Positions 57,194 through 64,000 of a stretch of DNA of 64,000 nucleotides are shown one piece after another. Within the stretch, counting starts at the first letter, position 1. Each line of letters begins with the position of its first letter. Location: assembly GCA_007922225.1 (NCBI GenBank), contig ML679966.1, forward strand, positions 58,362,148 to 58,426,147. The letters run 5' to 3'. Source of the DNA: Emydura subglobosa (Eukaryota > Chordata > Testudines > Chelidae). The notes below the pieces were generated by a model. The model ran no database searches. It had not been told where the DNA came from and worked only from the letters and a program-made list of their open reading frames with translations. Made by a program: the position numbers and the translations under genes.

Positions 57194-57421
57194 GTCAGAC
57201 AGGAAAGGGAAATAGGGTGCAGGCTTCAGGGGTGCACTCACACCTGACAAAGAGGACAGAGGGCAGCTATTCCCATATGATAGCCTAAATACATAAACTT
57301 TATCAGAAGGCCCCTCTTCTTCCCCCAAGGAGAAAGGAACACTCATTCTGATTTTATTGATGCAAAAACTGAATTTCTATGGCTATGAAAATATCCTTCG
57401 ATTACATGATTTCTGGATAAA
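57194..57421. other. No recognised feature
   Basis: I see nothing nameable. The 87-codon minus ORF across 57083-57346 lacks motifs. Confidence 0.5.
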
Positions 57422-57487
57422 AAGGGCCAAATTTCACTCAATTACATGCAATTTGCACCCATGTAATTGAGAACAAAATCTGGTCCA
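57422..57487. repeat. 66-bp foldback repeat
   Basis: AAAGGGCCAAATTTCACTCA and ATTACATG pair with CATGTAATTGAG and AACAAAATCTGGTCC. It belongs to the short GGCCA-palindrome group. Confidence 0.6.
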
Positions 57488-60400
57488 GAAGTTGTACAAT
57501 GTTTTGACAGCCCTGGATAAGAATCTTACCCATAATACTCAGGTCTGATGCATATTTTGGTTTCTCTCAAATTGAATTTGCACTGAATTAATGTTCTGTG
57601 CTGAATTTTGTCTTTTCCCACAGAACTGGCACTGTAGGGCTGCTGCTAAGAGCTGTTGGACCCTACAGAGCCTGGTTCTCCAGCTTGCAGTATGCCTGTG
57701 ATCCCTGGTTTGCCAGTCTTGCTTGGTCACGATGTGTGGCTGGGCCCCCTTCCTGCATGGCGGCTCCTGGAGCTGGTAAACTGCACCTTGTGGGTAGAGG
57801 CAAGACCAACAGCTAGGAGCTGCCGGGAGGGGCTACTGCTTTCCAGGAGGGGAGTCTGATGGTAAGGATGGGGGAAGATCTGTTGGCATGACTAGATCTG
57901 TTTTGGGGGTAGCCAAACCTTTAAACTGGGCTCCTCACACTATCAGCAGGTACTGGTCAACTCTGCCTGGCGGGACAGTAATGAAGCTATATGAAGTGGA
58001 GCCTATGTCTGGGCTTAGTGTGGGGAAGGAGGTATGGGCATCTGGGATGGGGACGTCCCTTGGCTGGGCGCACACACCCCTTCAACATCCCCAAATAACT
58101 CCTCCAACACCCCCCAACTGTTCCCCATCTCCACTTCCCACTGGCAGTGGGATTTGGGATCTTGAAATATGGTATCCCTATATTTGGGGACTGGGTGAGA
58201 AAATGAGAATTGACTAAAAGACTGGAAGAGCAGTGTTTTCCCCAAAGACATGCCCAGTTAGCATGTGTGACACCCTGACTCAGATGCCTGACAAAAGCAT
58301 AACAGAAACAGGAACTGGGTTGTCGTAGGGGTTTTTTTTTAACTCTCTACTCATGGGGAAATCTTTTTTGTTGTCTGTATTGTTACAGACATAGTTAAGT
58401 ATTTGAAATAACTTGCCAAAATAACCGAAACTAGCATCACTGTGTTGTTGTTTATATAAATAACATTTGCAGAATGTTAAAGTATTGTGTGCAGAATTTT
58501 TATTTTTTTGGCACAGAATTTCCCCAGGAATAATAAAGTATACAGGAGCAATTGTCTTATCTTCAACCAAAATTCTTTTATTTGTAACTTTCTCAGCCAC
58601 CTCCTACCTTGTCCCTTCTTTTAGTCTCTCTTGGGTAACTGGAATAGTAAACATGGAAAATGAAATGTTTTTGTATCTCTTTAGATGGGGTAATCTTTGG
58701 CCTCTTTACATTTAGTTAATGTGCAATAGAGCTGGTAAGAAGATAGATATTCAGAGCGAAGACCTAAGTAGAAATTAACAAAGTTGGGGGCAAAAGAGAT
58801 GCTGTTGTGGGTGCTATAGGAAGTCCTTACATATAGCAAGAGAGGCATCAGACTGATACAAGCCATGTGAAGTTAGGCGTGAGTCTTGTTGTTTCATAGC
58901 TGATTTTGATAAACACACTCTTTCCCTCCTGCATCTTCCCATCTACCCTGAACTGTCATTCCCCATTGCCCCCTATGTTAAAGGATCCTCCAACTTCTAT
59001 TTTGAATTTACCCTGTTGCAGCCAACAGTGATACAGTTACTGAAAAGCAGCCACTCAGAAGGTACCTCGAAGACCCAATTGTACAAAGTTCATCTCTGAG
59101 GCTCAGTGAGGCTTGGGGGACAAAGGCCTCCCCCAGGCCTCTGCTATCCCACTCTCAGACTCTAAGACTAGAATTTTCAAAAACTCTCAGCCCCTATAAT
59201 TTGGGGGCAGAATTTCAAAGGCACTGTGCACACTTGCTGCTGAGTTCTGGCCATAAGTATCACAATGGGCACTAAGCACTCTTGAATATGTGGATATTAT
59301 TCAGATGCCTGTATGTTTTTTTTTGAAAATCAGACCCCCAATTGTAGGTGCTGAGCACTTCAAAAGAGCTCCATGTCAGATGTTTAAAATCTGTTCCCAT
59401 ATTTAAATCCCTCATTTAAGTATAAATGAAAATAGTACGTTTAACGATATTCCATTGATCTTTCAAGGCAAATCTTGACCATCTAAGAGTACCTCAGATG
59501 ATATAAAAATATAAATGTTAAAGGTATGGAGAGATGCCATAAGGGACTACATCTCCAGGATGACCTGTGAGGAGAGAGACCAATTATATCCAAGTGTTGT
59601 CTGGACCAAAATCGTCTTTTAGATCTCTGCAATCTTTTGACACGTTAGTCACAATAAAAGTGAATGGGTTCTTACTATTTTATACGCTTCCAGAATTTTT
59701 TTTACCATTACATTTCTTAATGTAGGAGTTTTTCAAAATGTCACATGACATACATTACCACATACATCATCCAGACCATCCATCACATGCCATCTGGTTT
59801 AGCACTTAGAAACAATACTTGTCTATTGCAGGAGGCATTGATGTGAGTGTGCTCTGGCCACAAACAGGCTGCCAATTACCATTTATTCTACCATGGTACT
59901 CACATGGTCTGAGGAGCTTGCAGGCTAAAACTTTGAAGGAAACGTTATGGACGTCATAACATAAACAAATACATGTACAGTCACTGAGGGATGTGTAGTC
60001 ATTATAGCTGGAGTATTTCCTGTAGTAGGTGGGTTTTCAAGAACTTCTTAAACGTGAAGATTCCAAACAAAAAACCAAGCCAACCGCACCTCATTTTTAT
60101 TCAGAAAAAACTTATAGAACAACACCATGTATACTCCATGAACTCTAGTGGTATCAAACATTTATTGTGAGAATAACCCCTGCTTTGTCCTCAATTAACC
60201 ATATCATTGTGCTGGTTTCTTTGTGCATGACTCAGTTGTGTTCCAAATTAACCACAGTGTTTGAAGAGTTTCAACTTTCACTTTCATTGGCTGGGTCTTT
60301 TGGGAATGTCTTTATCTTAAACGGTTACGCTTTCCTGGTTTTATTTTTATGGAGAATAGTTCTAAGTTCTTACAAGTTTCAGTTTCAGATTGTAGTTTGT

Positions 60401-60760
60401 TCATTAATGTTTTTAATGTCCCTTGCTGAATTGCTGTCACACTTTTACTATCTCTCACATCAGGCTCACAGCTTGGAATTTGTCTCACTGTAATGAAAAC
60501 TCGGGACTGTGACCTAAATTCTAATGGTATAAAACACTCAATCACAGCATTGTACACATTGCAGTTAATTGAGTGTGGTGGTGGCACAGGGATTTTTATT
60601 TTAATTTTTGCTGCTTGAGTTATGTACAGATTTCATGAAATAGCAAGAATAAATAGGGCTGTTAGGAGGAAAAAGATTGTGTGCTGAATCAAATCAGCAA
60701 TAGAAAGGGTAAGGATACAGGATGTTTTATAGTGCCTATTTCTAAAGGAATGGGAACTTA
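57488..60760. other. Unassigned sequence, no gene recognised
   Basis: A G+C-richer patch at 57600-58200 has overlapping ORFs on both strands (up to 109 codons) without domains, and it may be an unrecognised repeat. At 59165-59370 short pieces such as GAATTTTCAAAAACTC and TTTTGAAAATCAGACCCCC form a poor palindrome. Confidence 0.4.
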
Positions 60761-60763
60761 CTA

Positions 60764-60878
60764 GGATGACCATATAGAAAGTGTAAAAAATTGGGATGGG
60801 GAGAAGGGGAGTAATAGGTGCCTATATAAGACCCAAATATTGGGACTGTCCCTATAAAATTGGTATGTCTGGTCACTC
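60764..60878. mobile_element. 115-bp Tc/mariner-type MITE flanked by TA
   Basis: The ends GGATGACCATAT and ATGTCTGGTCACTC are inverted with few mismatches, and TA lies on both sides (60762-60763 and 60879-60880), as expected for Tc1/mariner-type insertion. The interior has TGGGATGGGG and TAATAGGTGCCTATATAAGA, followed by ATTGGGACTGTCCCTATAAA. I know the family from turtle DNA. Confidence 0.75.
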
Positions 60879-60880
60879 TA

Positions 60881-61702
60881 GAGCCTACTGACTGCAACCA
60901 GAGGTTCTGCTGGTAAATACCTGTTAACTAACCAAGTGTCCCATGATATTCAAAGCTATCCGATTTAATCAAGTTTCTGCTCTAGGTGATGAAAGACCAA
61001 GTTCATCCATCAAACCGATGAGGGCCAGCGCATTCAGTATTTATCTGATTTGATGCATGTTCAACATCTAAATATATCAATTCATTTAAAAATACAAATG
61101 ACAATGATCCCATAAAATCTAAAAGGAGAACAACCCTCTTTATGGTCCACTTTCAGAAAAGCCTAGCTAAATCGATGTCACTTTCAATGTGCCCTGAATC
61201 AAGTCAATACAGCGTAGGGGAGAGACATGAAGGACGGAGCTGAAAGAGACAAAAGGGTCACTGGATGGATGGAAAAGGAGAGAGGAATGCAGAAGACAAA
61301 GATCAGAGATGTTTGGTCTGAATAATGTAAGGCCTTGAAAGCAAGGACAAGGAGAATGAGAACTGGCAATTCTCATATATTCTCCTCTCTACTCTGGAGA
61401 CGTTAAAGCATTGATAACTGGCAAGGTCCATGTCTGATGGGTAAAGTCACAGCCTCCCTGGCCAAGCACAGCTGTTCGGGTGGGAGGGAGTGGAGCGGAG
61501 TGTGGACCCTGGTTTCTATCTAGACACCCAGAATCAGTTGTTAATCAAATGGACTGCTAGTATGAACTCTAGTAATAAGATGCCCTTTGCCTTTAAAGGA
61601 AGGGGCCACTTACTGCCTCTAACATTCTCTCTGTCTCACTTTCTGTTAGTTGGCTTTTTCCAGGCCTCATTCTCAGCCATCACTGGAAAAGCCTAATGAC
61701 TA
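60881..61702. other. No recognised feature
   Basis: I see no gene or nameable repeat in these 820 bp. Confidence 0.5.
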
Positions 61703-61900
61703 GGGGCTGGTCAAAATTTTTCTGTTGAAGCTTTCTTAGATGGAAAATTAAGTTTTCAACTAAGCAAAGGTTTTTGTGGAATGTCTGCTTTCCTAGAAAA
61801 TTTTCAGTTTTTCATTGGAAAACTGAAAAATGGTCAGTTTTCCACTTAAATGTTTTTGGTTTTCAGTTGGGCAACATCTTTTTGACTAGCTTTACTAGTG
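61703..61900. repeat. T-rich foldback (GGTCAAAA ... TTTTGACTAGC family), copy 2
   Basis: GGGGCTGGTCAAAATTTTTC at the left pairs with TTTTTGACTAGCTTTACTAG at the right. The interior consists of short inverted GAAAACTGAAAAATGG and CAGTTTTTCATTGG units. It is the same family as 51715-51825. Confidence 0.6.
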
Positions 61901-64000
61901 ACCACATCATCTGGGTCCATTTTAACAGTGGTGTAGAGCTATGCGTCACTATTAAATCTGTAGCTCCAAACAGTCTCCATTAGCAATCACACACACACAT
62001 CTTGAACAAAAGAGCCTGAATAGAGAGTTTCAATATTTCACATGAGTGCACTCAGGGCAGATGTGTAATACTACACACTCATTTCACCTAGAGAGAAAAG
62101 ACAAGAACAGAGTTAGTCAAGCCTATCTGTTGCTGACTGTGTTCTTGGACACCTCATGGTTTGTGGTATCAAAGGCTACTGACAGATCTAAAAGAATCCA
62201 GTTGGACACCTGCCTTTTGTCCAATAGGAAACATTAATTGACCAATGAGGCTATTGCTACCTCTCTAACATAATGCATTTGAAAGGGTCAGAGGAGTCTG
62301 AAGACATCAAGGTATTGCCAGAGTTGCAGCAATATAACTTTGTCAATAATTTTCACACCTAGAGAAAGATAAGACAGGACAATAACTGGTGAGATACAGT
62401 GTCGAGAGTGACTGTTGCACCAGAAGCCTAAAAATCACTCATTTGTGCATGAATGTTGCCTTCAAGAGTGGCATTGACAGTCTAACAAAACCAATATTTC
62501 TTCTGCATGTTTTGATCAAGACTTTACATTGTATGGATCCTACGTAATCCTGCTGATGGAAGGTTGATTTCTTTGAAGGCTCTTTTTCTGTTAAATCTTC
62601 TGTGGTATGATTTTTCTTTTTTCCCCATCTTCAATATTTTAATTTCTTGGAAATCTGAAAGAATAAATCAGCAGGACCCAAGCTTTTAAATACAAATTAC
62701 AATAAGGGAATTGATATTCTTTTCACTTTCTGCCATGGACCTTTACCTTAAATAAATAATAACATTTATTTAGGCCAAGAATCTGTCTCTCTTGTCAGCA
62801 TGTTGGCATTTATGGCTGCTTAAAATCGGCCTGTGATTCACACTGATTTCACATCTTCAGATTCAATTTTGAAATGAGTACCCCATTGCTATCTGCTTGC
62901 TTTACATAGTACAATTTTGCAACAACAGGAAGCAAGTTGAATTTAGCATTCAGATAGCTTGTTCTCTTATCAACAAAGCAGCCTTCATTATGAGACATCC
63001 CTGTTTATCTAACCTTTTTCTGTTCAAACTGTCTGAATGCACAGTCAGCTTCCTCTGGGTTATTATGGCTACAACAATGCCTGTGGAGAACAGCTCTCTG
63101 CAAGGAACATTTGTTTTTCAGATTAAGGTTCTGAACATCATCCCCTTTTCAGGGTTTTTTAAAGTAATGCAAGGAAAAAACTCTTAAATCCTTTAAAAAG
63201 GATTTATGGCACTGTAGGAGGATTTGGCCCACTGTCATTTGCTAAAAGTTGAGTTCTGCTAAACAGTATTTCTGACTAAAGGTTAAATCCTCTTCAAACC
63301 CACAGAAGGCAGGAAGGGGAGGACATTACTTTGGTTCCTGAACTATTGTTGCTCTACCATATTGTTCAATCTAGGTCTGGGGCCTGTGGAAGAGTGGATA
63401 TGGAAGCGGGAGGGGGGAGCAGGAGAGGTCGGGAGGAATGGCTTGACAGTGTCACAGAAAGGCAGACATCCACAGGGGACAAACCTACAGATCGTTATCC
63501 TGCTGTATTATGCTTCACACTTCAACTTTCTTCATGGGTATACCTGGTCCATTCAGCACATGAAGATCACTATCTGCGGTGTAAAAGCAGTGGAATGGAG
63601 GTTACAACTGTCTAACATACAGCAGTAACATGCAGTGCTAAGTGTATTTGCAGTCTGGATGTCCTTCACGAAGAATGTTCTGCATGATGTAAGTTCACTT
63701 AATGTCTGCTTTTACCCAGCCCTGCTTTTCAGTCAAACTATGCAGTAACAATTGGAAAGAATTACACAGTGGAGATGAATATAGTACATAGCTGCTTTTA
63801 TGTTTTGCAGCGTATTTCCTCCCTTTGACTTTTCTTCATAAGTTGTGAGCTATTCAGCTCCCCTTTGTACCATATAAGCAGAAGAAAGCATATCTGGTTA
63901 TCTTCCAAAGGTGCCTATCACCATGGCACCATGGCATCTATGGATCCAAGTCATGTATTCCATTAACAAATATTGTGACTGATGTTTTCTGAAAACATGG
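61901..64000. other. AT-rich stretch to the window end, no gene recognised
   Basis: I see no nameable repeat or gene. The overlapping 88- and 94-codon ORFs at 63331-63628 share the same bases in two frames and have no domain. The window may end inside an intron or between genes. Confidence 0.45.

Noticed and set aside
57598..58217. Overlapping ORFs of 67-109 codons in a G+C-richer patch, considered as exons
   Set aside because: Frames overlap on both strands, and there is no recognisable domain and no consistent splice sites.
1..64000. A defence system, operon or biosynthetic cluster
   Set aside because: There are no intact long ORFs, no ribosome-binding or operon structure, and all coding-like pieces trace to retroelements.

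Overview
The window looks like gene-poor vertebrate nuclear DNA, most likely from a turtle; a crocodilian or another sauropsid is possible. The reasons are the AT-rich base composition, the short ORFs with no intact gene, three or more subfamilies of CR1 LINE with their typical 3' ends, old MIR/CORE-type SINEs, and many short non-autonomous elements of kinds I recognise from chelonian and crocodilian genomes. I found no intact protein gene, rRNA, functional tRNA or CRISPR array. The ORFs of about 60-140 codons are chance openings or lie inside transposon remnants.

Layout. Positions 25-3097 hold a Ty3/gypsy-type LTR retrotransposon with both LTRs, gag (with a CCHC knuckle) and a decayed protease but no RT or integrase. 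Its gag is split by a second LTR-type insertion at 552-1670 that has TG...CA ends and a 5-bp target duplication. Positions 5740-6437 hold two foldback repeats. CR1 fragments lie at 9856-9977 and 10140-11619; the latter still shows reverse-transcriptase motifs. They are followed by a 176-bp foldback element at 11859. From 12 to 19 kb I recognise no repeat. From 19 to 27 kb there are palindromic elements, a GC-rich MITE, tRNA-like inverted foldbacks and local duplications. At 29-30 kb there is a weak coding-like stretch on the minus strand. A second non-LTR retrotransposon (RTE-like ORF2) lies on the minus strand at 34720-36360. Two MIR-type SINEs, two LTR-like blocks and a 727-bp hAT-like element occupy 37-48 kb. 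Positions 48-52 kb are dense in MITEs and foldbacks. The last 12 kb are mostly plain, with a few MITEs.

The most informative structural result concerns the foldback elements. Three insertions from two families (5936-6437, 11859-12034, 41928-42006) each have a perfect 10-bp target-site duplication. Two of them share one exact end and differ at the other. That pattern is closer to retrotransposition with truncation than to cut-and-paste transposition. A separate family is built from two inverted tRNA-like arms, and one copy has 43-bp arms that differ at a single position.

Limits: all family names rest on motif recognition by eye. Boundaries without a stated target duplication are approximate.
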